From the NCBI RefSeq assembly GCF_027853965.1, contig NZ_JAQGLB010000002.1, positions 62,001 through 126,000 of the forward strand: a stretch of 64,000 nucleotides of DNA, in the 5' to 3' direction. The notes below the pieces were generated by a model. That model did not search any database, had not been told where the DNA came from, and was given only the letters and a program-made list of their open reading frames with translations. The position numbers and the translations under genes are program-made. Of the stretch, positions 41,810-51,773 are shown one piece after another. Source of the stretch: Saccharopolyspora indica (GTDB taxonomy: Bacteria; Actinomycetota; Actinomycetes; Mycobacteriales; Pseudonocardiaceae). Each line of letters starts with the position of its first letter. Positions within the stretch are counted from its first letter, which is position 1.

Positions 41810-43675
41810 GTGAGCAACACCGAACTGTTGAGCAGCGAGGCGGCCAACGGCGCCTCTCCCGCTGGCCAGCAGGATTCCGAGGCCAACGGCACCCCGCGTC
41901 GACGGGGTGGGCTTTCCGGCATGGTTCTCGCCGAACTGCGCCAACTCGCGGGGGAACTGGGGATCGAGACCGGCGGTCTGCGCAAGGGCGACCTGATCGC
42001 CGCCATCAAGGAGAAGCAGGGCGGCACGACCGCGCCCCGCACCCGCTCCGCCAAGAAGGCGTCGGCCCGCGCCGAGGAGGCTCCCGCCGCCAAGGCGCAC
42101 CAGCCTGCCCTCGACGAGGCCGAATCCGCGCCGGCGGCGCGCGAGGCCAGCACCGAGCAGGCCACCAACGGTGCCGCCCCGGCCCGCACCCGCTCCCGGC
42201 GCCAGCAGGCCGCCGAGACCAGCGGTGAGGGCGAGGACAACCGGCGCGGCGGCAACCGCAGGCGCCGCTCGTCCAGCCGTTCCGGCGCCGAGTCGGGTGG
42301 TGCCGAGGAGCAGCGCGGCGAGCGCAAGCAGGACAACCGCCCGGAGCGCGAGAACCGCCAGGAGCGGGACGGCAACCGGCAGGAGCGCGGCAACCGGCAG
42401 GACCGGGACCGCGACAACCGGCAGCAGGACGACGATGACGACGAGGGTGGTCGTCGGGGTCGTGGCCGCCGCTTCCGGGACCGCCGCCGCAACCGCGGCC
42501 GCGGCGAGGGCGGCGAGCCCGAGGTCCGCGAGGACGACGTGCTGCTGCCCGTCGCGGGCATCCTGGACGTGCTGGAGAACTACGCGTTCGTGCGCACCTC
42601 CGGCTACCTCGCAGGCCCGAACGACGTCTACGTGTCGCTGTCGCTGGTCCGCAAGTACAACCTGCGGCGCGGTGACGCGATCAAGGGCGTCATCCGGCAG
42701 CCGCGGGAGGGCGAGCAGCAGCGGCAGAAGTTCAACCCGCTGGTGCGGGTGGACTCGATCAACGGCCTGGAGCCGGACGCGGCCAAGAACCGCCCCGAGT
42801 TCCACAAGCTGACCCCGCTGTACCCGAACGAGCGACTGCGCCTGGAAACCGAGCCGCAGAACCTCACCGGGCGGATCATCGACCTGGTGATGCCGGTCGG
42901 CAAGGGGCAGCGCGCGCTGATCGTCTCGCCGCCGAAGGCCGGTAAGACGATGGTGCTGCAGGCGATCGCCAACGCGATCACCACCAACAACCCCGAGTGC
43001 CACCTGATGGTCGTCCTCGCCGACGAGCGTCCGGAAGAGGTCACCGACATGCAGCGCTCGGTGAAGGGCGAGGTCATCGCCTCGACCTTCGACCGGCCGC
43101 CGTCGGACCACACCACGGTCGCCGAGCTGTCCATCGAGCGGGCCAAGCGGCTCGTCGAGATGGGCCACGACGTGGTCGTCCTGCTGGACTCGATCACCCG
43201 GCTGGGCCGCGCCTACAACCTGGCGGCCCCGGCGTCCGGGCGAATCCTGTCCGGTGGTGTCGACTCGACCGCGCTGTACCCGCCGAAGCGGTTCCTCGGC
43301 GCGGCCCGCAACATCGAGAACGGCGGCTCGCTGACCATCTTCGCCACCGCCCTGGTGGAGACCGGTTCCACGATGGACACCGTGATCTTCGAGGAGTTCA
43401 AGGGCACCGGCAACGCCGAGCTCAAGCTCGACCGCAAGCTGGCCGACAAGCGCCTGTTCCCGGCGGTCGACGTGGACTCCTCCAGCACCCGCAAGGACGA
43501 GATCCTGCTCTCGCCCGACGAGCTGGCGGTCACCCACAAGCTGCGCCGAGTGCTGGCCGCGCTCGACTCGCAGCAGGCGCTGGAACTCCTGCAGGACCGG
43601 CTGCGCAAGTCGCGCACCAACATCGAGTTCCTGATGCAGGTCGCCAAGACCACCCCGGGCAAGGACGACGACTGA
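41810..43675 (+). CDS. rho: Transcription termination factor Rho, actinobacterial form
   Basis: 621 residues, hexameric RNA-dependent ATPase. Rho_N helical domain LAELRQLAGELGIETGGLRKGDLIAAI (about 41-69). Residues 75-235 are a low-complexity Arg/Asn/Asp/Gln-rich insert with repeated RDRDNRQ-like units, as in other actinobacteria. The RNA-binding cold-shock fold starts at GILDVLENYAFVRTSGYL. ATPase Walker A PPKAGKT with Lys379, Walker B DVVVLLDSITR. GTG start with GGAAGGAC upstream, after a long leader. A strong hairpin follows (43701-43735). Confidence 0.97.
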   Translation: MSNTELLSSEAANGASPAGQQDSEANGTPRRRGGLSGMVLAELRQLAGELGIETGGLRKGDLIAAIKEKQGGTTAPRTRSAKKASARAEEAPAAKAHQPALDEAESAPAAREASTEQATNGAAPARTRSRRQQAAETSGEGEDNRRGGNRRRRSSSRSGAESGGAEEQRGERKQDNRPERENRQERDGNRQERGNRQDRDRDNRQQDDDDDEGGRRGRGRRFRDRRRNRGRGEGGEPEVREDDVLLPVAGILDVLENYAFVRTSGYLAGPNDVYVSLSLVRKYNLRRGDAIKGVIRQPREGEQQRQKFNPLVRVDSINGLEPDAAKNRPEFHKLTPLYPNERLRLETEPQNLTGRIIDLVMPVGKGQRALIVSPPKAGKTMVLQAIANAITTNNPECHLMVVLADERPEEVTDMQRSVKGEVIASTFDRPPSDHTTVAELSIERAKRLVEMGHDVVVLLDSITRLGRAYNLAAPASGRILSGGVDSTALYPPKRFLGAARNIENGGSLTIFATALVETGSTMDTVIFEEFKGTGNAELKLDRKLADKRLFPAVDVDSSSTRKDEILLSPDELAVTHKLRRVLAALDSQQALELLQDRLRKSRTNIEFLMQVAKTTPGKDDD

Positions 43676-43700
43676 TCCCAGTCGCCATCGGCGCTCGAAC

Positions 43701-43735
43701 GGCAGGGCCCGCACCCACCCGGTGCGGGCCCTGCC
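43701..43735 (+). terminator. Terminator hairpin of rho
   Basis: 15-bp perfect arms GGCAGGGCCCGCACC/GGTGCGGGCCCTGCC with a 5-nt loop, 25 bp past the rho stop, followed by GCGTTTCC. Confidence 0.8.
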
Positions 43736-43755
43736 GCGTTTCCGGGTGCTGCCGG

Positions 43756-43809
43756 GTGAGCATGGGAACCTTCCTGTCACCTGGATGACAGGAAGGTTCC
43801 CATGCTCGC
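43756..43809. repeat. Dispersed 24-bp repeat pair at a convergent junction
   Basis: 43756-43779 (-) and 43786-43809 (+), 6 nt apart, between rho and the convergent membrane-protein gene. Each is sense for its own gene. It sits right after the rho terminator. Confidence 0.95.
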
Positions 43810-43817
43810 AGCCGGGC

Positions 43818-44255
43818 TCAGACGTGCGAGCACTCCGCGTGATCGCGGTGCGCGCGGCGCAGCACGCCGATGAGCAGCGCGACGGAGACCGGTCCCACCA
43901 CGAGCGCCGCCGCGACCGGCAGCGGCACCTCGTCGACGGCCAGCGCGCAGGCCACCAGCAGCAGCGGGTACGCGAACCGCAGGACGCGCCGCTGCCTGCG
44001 GGACCGCCAGCGGACGTGGCCCGCGGTGCCCGCGGCCAGCGCGGCGGCGAAGCCGAACAGCAGCGGCGCGGACAGGCCCACGTCCTGGTTCAGCGCCGGG
44101 TGCGGCTGCAGCAGCAGGCTCAGCAGCGCCGCCACCAGGCCGGCGCTGCCGAGGAAGAGCAGCGGGAGCAGCATCCACGACCGGAGCGCGAGCTTGCCCA
44201 ACACCGAACACAGCAGCACGCGTAGAGGATGAACGCCCGATGCTGCCGCGGGCAC
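43818..44255 (-). CDS. Unrecognised small membrane protein
   Basis: About 145 residues from GTG 44255; the true start is uncertain because no ribosome site is visible. Four hydrophobic segments are present (SWMLLPLLFLGSAGLVAALL, SAPLLFGFAAALAAGTAG, FAYPLLLVACALAV, LPVAAALVVGPVSVALLIGVL) with basic loops such as RWRSRRQRR, and it ends in a His/Cys-containing AHRDHAECSHV. No family recognised. It interrupts the usual rho-rpmE adjacency on the opposite strand. Confidence 0.6.
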   Translation of the reverse strand: MPAAASGVHPLRVLLCSVLGKLALRSWMLLPLLFLGSAGLVAALLSLLLQPHPALNQDVGLSAPLLFGFAAALAAGTAGHVRWRSRRQRRVLRFAYPLLLVACALAVDEVPLPVAAALVVGPVSVALLIGVLRRAHRDHAECSHV

Positions 44256-44486
44256 CCTGACCGGCGGTCGGCGCGCCGGACGGTGCGTTTCGTGCGTTGG
44301 GCGGTTGCGCCAGGCGGTGCCAGGTGCTCGGAATACGTCGGCGACCGGTCGTGTTGAAGGGGCCGGACCGCCCTGCGGTGCAGGTCACGAGCTGCGGTCT
44401 GGCAGAATGCAAGGCTGATTCCGGCTCCGGTTCACCGCGCGGCAGCGGCCCCGCGGACCCGGCGGCCAAGTAGAGAGGACAAGCCG

Positions 44487-44699
44487 TTGAAGAGTGGCAT
44501 TCACCCCGAGTACGTGGTGACGCAGGTCAACTGCGGTTGCGGCAACAGCTTCACCACCCACAGCACCCGCCGCAGCGGCCAGATCACCGTTGAGGTCTGC
44601 TCCAACTGCCACCCGTTCTACACGGGCAAGCAGAAGATCCTGGACACCGGCGGTCGCGTGGCCCGCTTCGAGGCCCGCTACGGCAAGCGCAAGAAGTAG
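44487..44699 (+). CDS. rpmE: Ribosomal protein bL31, zinc-binding form
   Basis: 70 residues. It starts [10 protein letters not shown] at TTG 44487, with GAGAGGAC upstream. Cysteines 16, 18, 38 and 41 (NCGCGN, CSNC) make the zinc site, so this is the C+ form used when zinc is sufficient. The [24 protein letters not shown] tail is canonical. A long GC hairpin follows. Confidence 0.97.
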   Translation: MKSGIHPEYVVTQVNCGCGNSFTTHSTRRSGQITVEVCSNCHPFYTGKQKILDTGGRVARFEARYGKRKK

Positions 44700-44705
44700 C
44701 TGCGA

Positions 44706-44748
44706 CGACGGCGCCCGCCCCGCGGACCACGCGGGGCGGGCGCCGTCG
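44706..44748 (+). terminator. Hairpin between rpmE and prfA
   Basis: GCGCCCGCCCCGC (44711-44723) and GCGGGGCGGGCGC (44731-44743) with a 7-nt loop, extended by GACGG/CCGTC on the flanks. It starts 7 bp after the rpmE stop. prfA begins 46 bp later, so it may only partly terminate. Confidence 0.7.
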
Positions 44749-44793
44749 CTTGTTCTCGCGTCCGTTGTCCGCACAGCCAGTGAAGAGGGTCCA

Positions 44794-45861
<1,068 letters not shown>

Positions 45862-46025
45862 GACCGTCCGGCGAACTCGTTCTGCGGTGCGGGCGCGGTC
45901 TTGTGCACGGACCAATACGCGGCGAGCGGGCTGTACTCGCCAGGCGGCCGCTGGCAAGCGCCGAGGGCGGGCCGCGGCTCCGCCGCTTCAAGACAAAGAC
46001 TGAAACCAGGATTAAATGCAGCCTC

Positions 46026-46038
46026 TAAGCTTGCCGAC
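46026..46038 (+). promoter_or_regulatory. Possible promoter giving a leaderless prmC transcript
   Basis: TAAGCT (46026-46031), seven bases, then GTG 46039, with no Shine-Dalgarno. The 177-bp gap after prfA supports a separate promoter. Confidence 0.5.
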
Positions 46039-46911
46039 GTGACCCGACAGCCCCTGCGCCTGGCCATCCTCGAAGCGGAACGCATGCTCGCCGCAGCGGG
46101 TGTGGCCAGCCCGCGCACCGACGCCGAGCTGCTGGCCGCGCACCTGCTCGGGGTGGAGCGGACCAAGCTGATGATGGTGCCGCTGGTGGATCCACCGGTG
46201 GTCCAGGCGTTGCACGACCTGGTGCGCCGCCGGGCGGCACGCGTTCCGCTCCAGCACCTCACCGGCAACGCCTCGCTCGGTGCTGTGACGCTGGCGGTGG
46301 GGCCGGGGGTGTTCGTGCCCCGCCCGGAGACCGAGCTGCTGCTGGCCTGGGGCGAGAGCGTCCTCGAAGGCGTGGACGAGCCGGTCGTGGTGGACCTGTG
46401 CACCGGCTCCGGTGCGCTGGCGCTGGCGATGGCCAGCGCGCGCCCGGACGCCGCCGTGCACGCCGTCGAGAAGGACCCGACCGCGCTGTCCTGGGCCCGC
46501 CGCAACGCGGACCAGCAGGCGCAGGACGGCGCCACCCCGATCCGGCTGTACTCCGGCGACGTCACCGACCCGATGCTGTTCATGGAGCTGGAAGGCCTGG
46601 TCGACCTGGTCCTGTGCAACCCGCCGTACGTACCGGAGGGCACCCCGGTGCCGCCGGAGGTGCGCGACCACGACCCGCACGACGCGGTCTTCGGCGGCCG
46701 CGACGGACTGGACGTGGTGCGCCACGTGGTCGGCTGCGCGGCCCGCCTGCTCCGGCCCGGCGGCGGGGTGGCGATCGAGCACGACGACACCCACGGCGGC
46801 TCCGTGCCCGCGCTGCTGCGCGCCCGCCGCGTCCTCACCGACGTCCAGGACCACGCCGACCTGGCCGGTCGCCCGCGCTTCGCCACCGCCCGCCGCACCC
46901 AGCCGGAGTGA
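46039..46911 (+). CDS. prmC: Release factor glutamine methyltransferase
   Basis: 290 residues, SAM-dependent, methylating the GGQ glutamine of RF1 and RF2. N-terminal helical substrate domain (LGVERTKLMMVPLVD); PLQHLTGNASLGAVTLAVGPGVFVPRPETELL is the PrmC linker; SAM motif DLCTGSGALALAMA near 119; catalytic NPPY at 194-197. The stop codon TGA at 46909-46911 is the first three bases of a dispersed repeat copy. Confidence 0.95.
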   Translation: MTRQPLRLAILEAERMLAAAGVASPRTDAELLAAHLLGVERTKLMMVPLVDPPVVQALHDLVRRRAARVPLQHLTGNASLGAVTLAVGPGVFVPRPETELLLAWGESVLEGVDEPVVVDLCTGSGALALAMASARPDAAVHAVEKDPTALSWARRNADQQAQDGATPIRLYSGDVTDPMLFMELEGLVDLVLCNPPYVPEGTPVPPEVRDHDPHDAVFGGRDGLDVVRHVVGCAARLLRPGGGVAIEHDDTHGGSVPALLRARRVLTDVQDHADLAGRPRFATARRTQPE

Positions 46912-47064
46912 CAGGAAGGTTCCCATGCTCACCCGGGCATGCCTCGGGTGACAGGAAGGTTCCCATGCTCGCAGCCGGTCGACGGTGACAGGAAGGTTCC
47001 CATGCTCGCAGCGCGGGCTTGCCGCGCCGGGGGACCGCGCTGACAGGAAGGTTCCCTTCCTCTC
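46909..47064 (+). repeat. Dispersed 24-bp repeat, four tandem copies
   Basis: Copies at 46909-46932, 46949-46972, 46986-47009 and 47041-47064, with start-to-start spacing of 40, 37 and 55 bp. All are sense for the convergent hydrolase gene. The first provides the prmC stop codon and the last overlaps the hydrolase stop codon. Confidence 0.95.
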
Positions 47065-47932
47065 AGCGGTGGGTGTTGACGAACTCCCGGAGCAGGGCGT
47101 TGAACTCGGTCGGGCGCTCCCGGTTCGGCCAGTGGCCGGCGTCGGGGAGCACCCGCAGCATCGAGCCGGGGATCGCGCCCGCCGCGTCGCGGGCGGCCTG
47201 GACCGGCACGATGGCGTCGCGCTCGCCGTGGATCAGCATCACCGGGCACTGCAGCTGGGCGAGGTGGGGCAGGTGGTTGATGCGCATCGACCTGCGGCCG
47301 ACCGCGTCGGCGTGCCAGTCGGCGAACACCGATCCGCGGGCGTCGGCCTCGGCGCGCACCTCGTCCACGATGGACTCCAGGTCGGGCACGGGCTGCCCTC
47401 CGGTGAAGAACAGCTTGGTCAGCGCGCGGCGCACGAGGGAGCGGTTGAGCCGCAACAGCTTCGCCGCCAGCGGCCCGGCGAAGCGGGAGCGCACCGCCAG
47501 GTGGGCGAGCGGGTGCATGCGCAGCCGGTGCTGCATCCCGGTGCTGTCCACAAGCACCAGTCCGCGCACCCGCTGCGGGTTGCGCAGCGCGAAGCCGGTC
47601 GCGATGCTGCCGCCCATCGACAGGCCGACCAGCACCGCCTGGGGCACCTGCCAGGCGTCCAGCAGCCAGCGCAGCACCTCCTCGAAGGTGCGCTGGTTGG
47701 CGCGTCCGCGCCACGGCATGCTGCCGCCCTGACCGGGCAGGTCCGGCACGAAGACCCGGTGGTCCTCGGCCAGCACCCCGATGGTGTGGCGCCAGCTGAT
47801 CAGCGCGTTGTCCGGACCGCCACCGTGCAGCAGGACGATCGCCGGGCCGCTGGTGCCCGCCCGGAAGAACCGGATCCGGCCCGCCGGGAACTCGATGTGG
47901 TCGACCTCGACACCCTGGGGTGGGGCGGTCAT
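47063..47932 (-). CDS. Alpha/beta hydrolase
   Basis: 289 residues from ATG 47932 (AGGAG upstream). Alpha/beta hydrolase fold: oxyanion LLHGGGPDN (35-42), nucleophile GLSMGGS with Ser105, acid in HGERDAIVP, and His in DAGHWPNRE. The HGGGPD element resembles meta-cleavage-product hydrolases (MhpC/BphD type), which cut C-C bonds of ring-cleavage products. No aromatic pathway genes are adjacent, so the substrate stays open. It is divergent from the Sua5 gene and interrupts the core prmC-Sua5 order. Confidence 0.87.
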   Translation of the reverse strand: MTAPPQGVEVDHIEFPAGRIRFFRAGTSGPAIVLLHGGGPDNALISWRHTIGVLAEDHRVFVPDLPGQGGSMPWRGRANQRTFEEVLRWLLDAWQVPQAVLVGLSMGGSIATGFALRNPQRVRGLVLVDSTGMQHRLRMHPLAHLAVRSRFAGPLAAKLLRLNRSLVRRALTKLFFTGGQPVPDLESIVDEVRAEADARGSVFADWHADAVGRRSMRINHLPHLAQLQCPVMLIHGERDAIVPVQAARDAAGAIPGSMLRVLPDAGHWPNRERPTEFNALLREFVNTHR

Positions 47933-48128
47933 CTTCTGCTCTCCTCGCGCTCGATCTGAATGCTGCCCGCTCCGGCAGACGTGCGGGGCCCGCCCGCGTT
48001 GCCGTGTTCGCGAGCACACTGGACGGATCTCGCTCCGGAGCCGCGGCGTTACTCGCTGCGCATCGTCCCGGACGGTGATCTGCTGCACCACTCGAACGGG
48101 CTGCGCGCGGGCGTGCCAGGATCAGGGT

Positions 48129-48779
48129 GTGAGCACCGTCTACGACTGCACTGTCCCGGACAGCCGCGAGCAGGGCCTGGCCGCCGCGGCCAACATCGTT
48201 CGCGCCGGTGGGCTCGCCGTGCTGCCCACCGACACCGTCTACGGCATCGGCGCGGACGCGTTCGACGCCAACGCGGTCCGCTCGCTGCTGGCCGCGAAGG
48301 GCCGCGGACCGGACATGCCGGTCCCGGTGCTGGTCGGCTCGTGGTCCACTGTGGATGGGCTGGTGATGTCGGTGCCGCAGCAGGCGCGGGCGCTGATCGA
48401 GGCGTTCTGGCCGGGCGGGCTGTCGCTGGTGCTGCCGCAGGCGCCGTCGCTGAACTGGGACCTGGGGGAGACCCGCGGCACCGTGAACCTGCGGATGCCG
48501 CTGCACCCGGTCGCCCTGGACCTGCTGCGCGAGGTCGGCCCGATGGCGGTGTCCAGCGCGAACCGCACCGGCCAGCCGCCGGCGTCCAGCGCCGCCGAAG
48601 CGCGCGAGCAGCTGGGCGATTCGGTGCAGGTGTACCTCGACGGCGGGCCGTCCGGTGATCCGGTGGCCTCCACCATCGTCGACCTGACGCAGGGCGCGCC
48701 GCGGGTGCTGCGCGAGGGCGCGGTGAGCCTGGCGCAGCTGTCCGAGGTGCTCGGGGTGGATCTGGAAGCGGATCGCTGA
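48129..48779 (+). CDS. Sua5/TsaC-type threonylcarbamoyl-AMP synthase
   Basis: 216 residues from GTG 48129. YrdC fold: GGLAVLPTDTVYGIGADAF near 26-46 is the hallmark, then KGRGPDMPVPVLVGS, FWPGGLSLVL, and a C-terminal half with AVSSANRTGQPP and ASTIVDLT. It makes the TC-AMP intermediate for t6A37 in tRNA. The length matches the single-domain TsaC class. No Shine-Dalgarno; the start may be leaderless. Confidence 0.93.
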   Translation: MSTVYDCTVPDSREQGLAAAANIVRAGGLAVLPTDTVYGIGADAFDANAVRSLLAAKGRGPDMPVPVLVGSWSTVDGLVMSVPQQARALIEAFWPGGLSLVLPQAPSLNWDLGETRGTVNLRMPLHPVALDLLREVGPMAVSSANRTGQPPASSAAEAREQLGDSVQVYLDGGPSGDPVASTIVDLTQGAPRVLREGAVSLAQLSEVLGVDLEADR

Positions 48780-49027
48780 GTGCCTGTCGTGGTCGTACAT
48801 CAGGAGGGGCACCCGCAGTCCGGGGTTCCGCTAGATGACCACTTGAGCAACACGACCACCAACAGGCGCTGATGTTCGACCCGGACCGGTGGTCGGCGGC
48901 GCGGCGGTGGCCGATAGCGTAATGACCCGGATCCGCCATGTGGAAGCGATGAGGAGCGCTGGGCTTGAAAACTCCGTTCTGGGGGCTGGACGTCGGCGAC
49001 CCGCGACAGGGTGCGTGAGCCACCGGT

Positions 49028-50197
49028 ATGGACATGGAAGCTTGGGCTCCCAACGGACTTCCCGCCCGTGAGTACCTGCTGGTGCTGCTCACCGCGGCGG
49101 CCACGACGTTCCTGCTGACCGGGTTGGTGCGGCTGCTGGCGATCCGCGTCGGCGCGGTGGCCTACCCGCGGCAGCGCGACGTGCACGTCGAGCCGATGCC
49201 GCGGATGGGCGGCGTGGCGATGTACGGCGGGGTGGTCGCGGCGATCTTCCTCGCCTCGAACCTGCCGGTGCTCTCGCGCGGCTTCGTCTACTCCAACGAG
49301 GCCTGGGCCGCGCTCGCGGCCGGCGGGCTGATCGTGCTGGTGGGTGCGCTGGACGACCGCTTCGAGCTGGATTCGCTGACGAAGCTGGCCGGGCAGGTCA
49401 CCGCCGCCGGGATCCTGGTGATCGCCGGGGTGCAGTGGTTCGTGCTGTGGGTGCCGTGGGGCGGCACCGAGGACTCGGTGGGCCAGGTGCTGATCTTCAG
49501 CAGCAACCAGGGCCAGCTGCTGACCGTCCTGCTCACCGTGACGATGATCAACGCGATGAACTTCGTCGACGGGCTCGACGGGCTGGCCTCCGGGATCGGG
49601 CTGATCTCGGCGACCGCGACGTTCGTGTTCTGCCTGAGCCTGCTGGACCGGCAGAACGGCGACGTCAACGCCTACCCGCCCGCGCTGATCGCGGCCGCCA
49701 TCGCGGGCGCCTGCCTGGGCTTCCTGCCCTACAACTTCCAGCCCGCCCGGCTGTTCATGGGCGACTCCGGGTCGATGCTGATCGGCCTGATGCTGGCCAC
49801 CGCCAGCACCTCGGCGTCCGGCCGGGTGCTCAACTACCCGGACGTGGACCCGACCGACACCATCGGTCTGCTGTCCCCGCTGCTGGTGGTCGCCGCGGTG
49901 CTGTTCGTGCCGCTGCTGGACCTGATCATGGCGGTGGTGCGGCGCACCAAGGCGGGCAAGAGCCCGTTCCACGCCGACAAGATGCACCTGCACCACCGGC
50001 TGCTGGAGATCGGGCACTCGCAGCGCCGCGCGGTGCTGCTCATCTACCTGTGGGCGGCGGTCATCGCCTTCGGCGCGGTGTCGTTGACGCTGTTCAACGT
50101 CGTGGTTGTGGCGTGGGTCGTAGGCCTCGGGGTGCTGCTGGCGGCTATCATTTCGGTGATTCCACGTCTGAGAGCCCGAGCCGAACGAGAGTCCTGA
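49028..50197 (+). CDS. wecA: UDP-GlcNAc (or related) polyprenyl-phosphate sugar-1-phosphate transferase
   Basis: 389 residues, about 11 helices. Family motifs are VGALDDRF (first Asp pair), NAMNFVDGLDGLASG and FMGDSGSMLIGLML, and the cytoplasmic HADKMHLHHRLLEIGHSQRRAVL loop near the C-terminus is typical of WecA/MraY relatives. It starts lipid-linked glycan synthesis (arabinogalactan linker or teichoic-type polymer). ATG 49034 is two codons on. The stop overlaps the start of the next gene by one base (TGATG). Confidence 0.93.
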   Translation: MDMEAWAPNGLPAREYLLVLLTAAATTFLLTGLVRLLAIRVGAVAYPRQRDVHVEPMPRMGGVAMYGGVVAAIFLASNLPVLSRGFVYSNEAWAALAAGGLIVLVGALDDRFELDSLTKLAGQVTAAGILVIAGVQWFVLWVPWGGTEDSVGQVLIFSSNQGQLLTVLLTVTMINAMNFVDGLDGLASGIGLISATATFVFCLSLLDRQNGDVNAYPPALIAAAIAGACLGFLPYNFQPARLFMGDSGSMLIGLMLATASTSASGRVLNYPDVDPTDTIGLLSPLLVVAAVLFVPLLDLIMAVVRRTKAGKSPFHADKMHLHHRLLEIGHSQRRAVLLIYLWAAVIAFGAVSLTLFNVVVVAWVVGLGVLLAAIISVIPRLRARAERES

Positions 50198-50631
50198 TGA
50201 GCGCTGCCCCCGATCCGCACGGCGCGTCCGTGCGCAAGCTCGCGAACGCGATGCTGCGCACCGCGGTGGTGCCCGGGGCGGTGACGGTGGTGCTGGGGAT
50301 GCTCGTGGCGGCTCTGCTCGCCGGGACGAGCGGCCTGGTCAGCGCGCTCATCGGCGGTGCGGTGGCGTTCGGGTCCTCGCTGCTGACGATCTGGATGATG
50401 CACGCCGCCAGCCGGTTGCCGGTGAAGATGGAGATGGCCCTGGTGCTCGGCAGCTACAACGTCAAGGTGTTCCTGCTGCTGGCCGTGATGATGACCCTCG
50501 GTGGCGTCGAGGGCATCCACCGGATGTCGCTGGCGCTGACCATGCTGGCCTCGTTCGTGGTGTGGGCGAGCGCCGAGGCGTTCGCGTTCAAACGAGCGAA
50601 GATCCCCACCATCATCGTGTCGGGCAGCTGA
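50197..50631 (+). CDS. atpI: AtpI-like membrane protein of the ATP synthase operon
   Basis: 144 residues, four helices (about 25-45, 48-70, 82-103, 108-128). Its place between wecA and atpB, and its pattern GLVSALIGGAVAFGSSLLTIWMMHAAS, match actinobacterial AtpI, thought to help assemble the c-ring or transport Mg2+. It is coupled to wecA through TGATG. A 303-bp gap separates it from atpB. Confidence 0.8.
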   Translation: MSAAPDPHGASVRKLANAMLRTAVVPGAVTVVLGMLVAALLAGTSGLVSALIGGAVAFGSSLLTIWMMHAASRLPVKMEMALVLGSYNVKVFLLLAVMMTLGGVEGIHRMSLALTMLASFVVWASAEAFAFKRAKIPTIIVSGS

Positions 50632-50934
50632 AGCGCCGCGTCCAGCTGTATCGTTTCGAGCACCGTCGCCAGGCGTGACGAGCGCACCTCCGGCGTTGGG
50701 CCGGACGGGTGTGGCGACCGGCATGTCGGGTGGCTACTTACCCGCTGGTATCGTCCCGGTCCAGAAGCCTTCCTCGCACGGCGATGGCCCGGAGTTCCGC
50801 TGGAGTTCCCGTGGCTGCACCTGGTGGGGAGGGCCCCTCCGCGTGCCAGATCGCGTATCGGGTACGTTAAGTGCAAAACGTGACGATTCCCCCGGTGGAG
50901 TGAAGCGCCGCCGGGAGAACCGGAAGGAGCCCAG
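50632..50934. other. atpI-atpB gap, likely main ATP synthase promoter
   Basis: No coding gene seen. A possible -10 TACGTT at 50863-50868 would place the start near 50875, 60 nt before atpB. I see no convincing -35. Confidence 0.45.
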
Positions 50935-51714
50935 TTGGGCGCGCTGATGCTGGCTGAGGGCGGAACGTTCCAACCGCCGGGTGCCGATAGCTTTGTCCTT
51001 CCGCCGATCTTCGGCGGAGTCACCAAGCCGATGGTCCTCGTCGTGCTCTCGGCGATCATCGTGGGCGCCTACTTCGTGATCGCCACTCGGAACCTGAAGC
51101 TGGTCCCGAGCAAGGGTCAGTTCGTGGCGGAATTCTTCTACGAGTTCAGCCGCAACAAGATCGCCCGCGAGCAGATCGGCGCCAAGGACTTCAAGCCGTT
51201 CGTGCCGCTGATCTTCACGTTGTTCACGTTCGTCCTCGTGAACAACCTCTTCGGACTCATCCCGATCGTCCAGTTCCCCACGATGTCGCGCATCGGATTC
51301 CCGCTCGCGCTGGCCGCCGTGGTGTACCTGGTCTTCCACGGGGCGGGCTTCGCCCGGCACGGTTTCTTCGGCTACTTCAAGCACATCATGTTCCCCCCCG
51401 GCGTGCCGAAGCCGATCTACGTGCTGCTGGCGCCGATCGAGTTCCTGCAGAAGTTCCTCTTCCAACCCGCTGCGCTGGCGGTCCGGGTGTTCGCGGCCAT
51501 GTTCGCCGGACACCTGATGCTGCTGGTGTTCATCCTCGGTGGCGAGTTCCTCCTGCTGGAGGCCAGCGCGCTGATGAAGCCGGTCTCGGTGGTCGGTTTC
51601 CTCTTCGCCATCGCCATCACGTTCATCGAAGCCCTGATCCAGGTGCTCCAGGCGTACATCTTCGCGCTGTTGGCCGCCAACTTCATCGGCGCGGCGTTGT
51701 CGGAAGGGCACTGA
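50935..51714 (+). CDS. atpB: ATP synthase subunit a
   Basis: 259 residues; TTG 50935 has GGAAGGAG five bases upstream (ATG 50947 would be four codons shorter). Five to six helices. The essential Arg lies in FLFQPAALAVRVFAAMFAGHLML, and the last helices have FIEALIQVLQAYIFALLAANFIGAAL. It forms the proton half-channels facing the c-ring. Confidence 0.97.
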   Translation: MGALMLAEGGTFQPPGADSFVLPPIFGGVTKPMVLVVLSAIIVGAYFVIATRNLKLVPSKGQFVAEFFYEFSRNKIAREQIGAKDFKPFVPLIFTLFTFVLVNNLFGLIPIVQFPTMSRIGFPLALAAVVYLVFHGAGFARHGFFGYFKHIMFPPGVPKPIYVLLAPIEFLQKFLFQPAALAVRVFAAMFAGHLMLLVFILGGEFLLLEASALMKPVSVVGFLFAIAITFIEALIQVLQAYIFALLAANFIGAALSEGH

Positions 51715-51773
51715 GAAAGACCACGACCTCCGATCCGCAATTCCCCTGCGGACCGAGTTGAAAGGTAATCAAA

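Noticed and set aside
46909-47064. CRISPR array
   Set aside because: The copies are 24 bp, the spacing varies from 37 to 55 bp, other copies are dispersed singly or as inverted pairs, and no cas gene is present.
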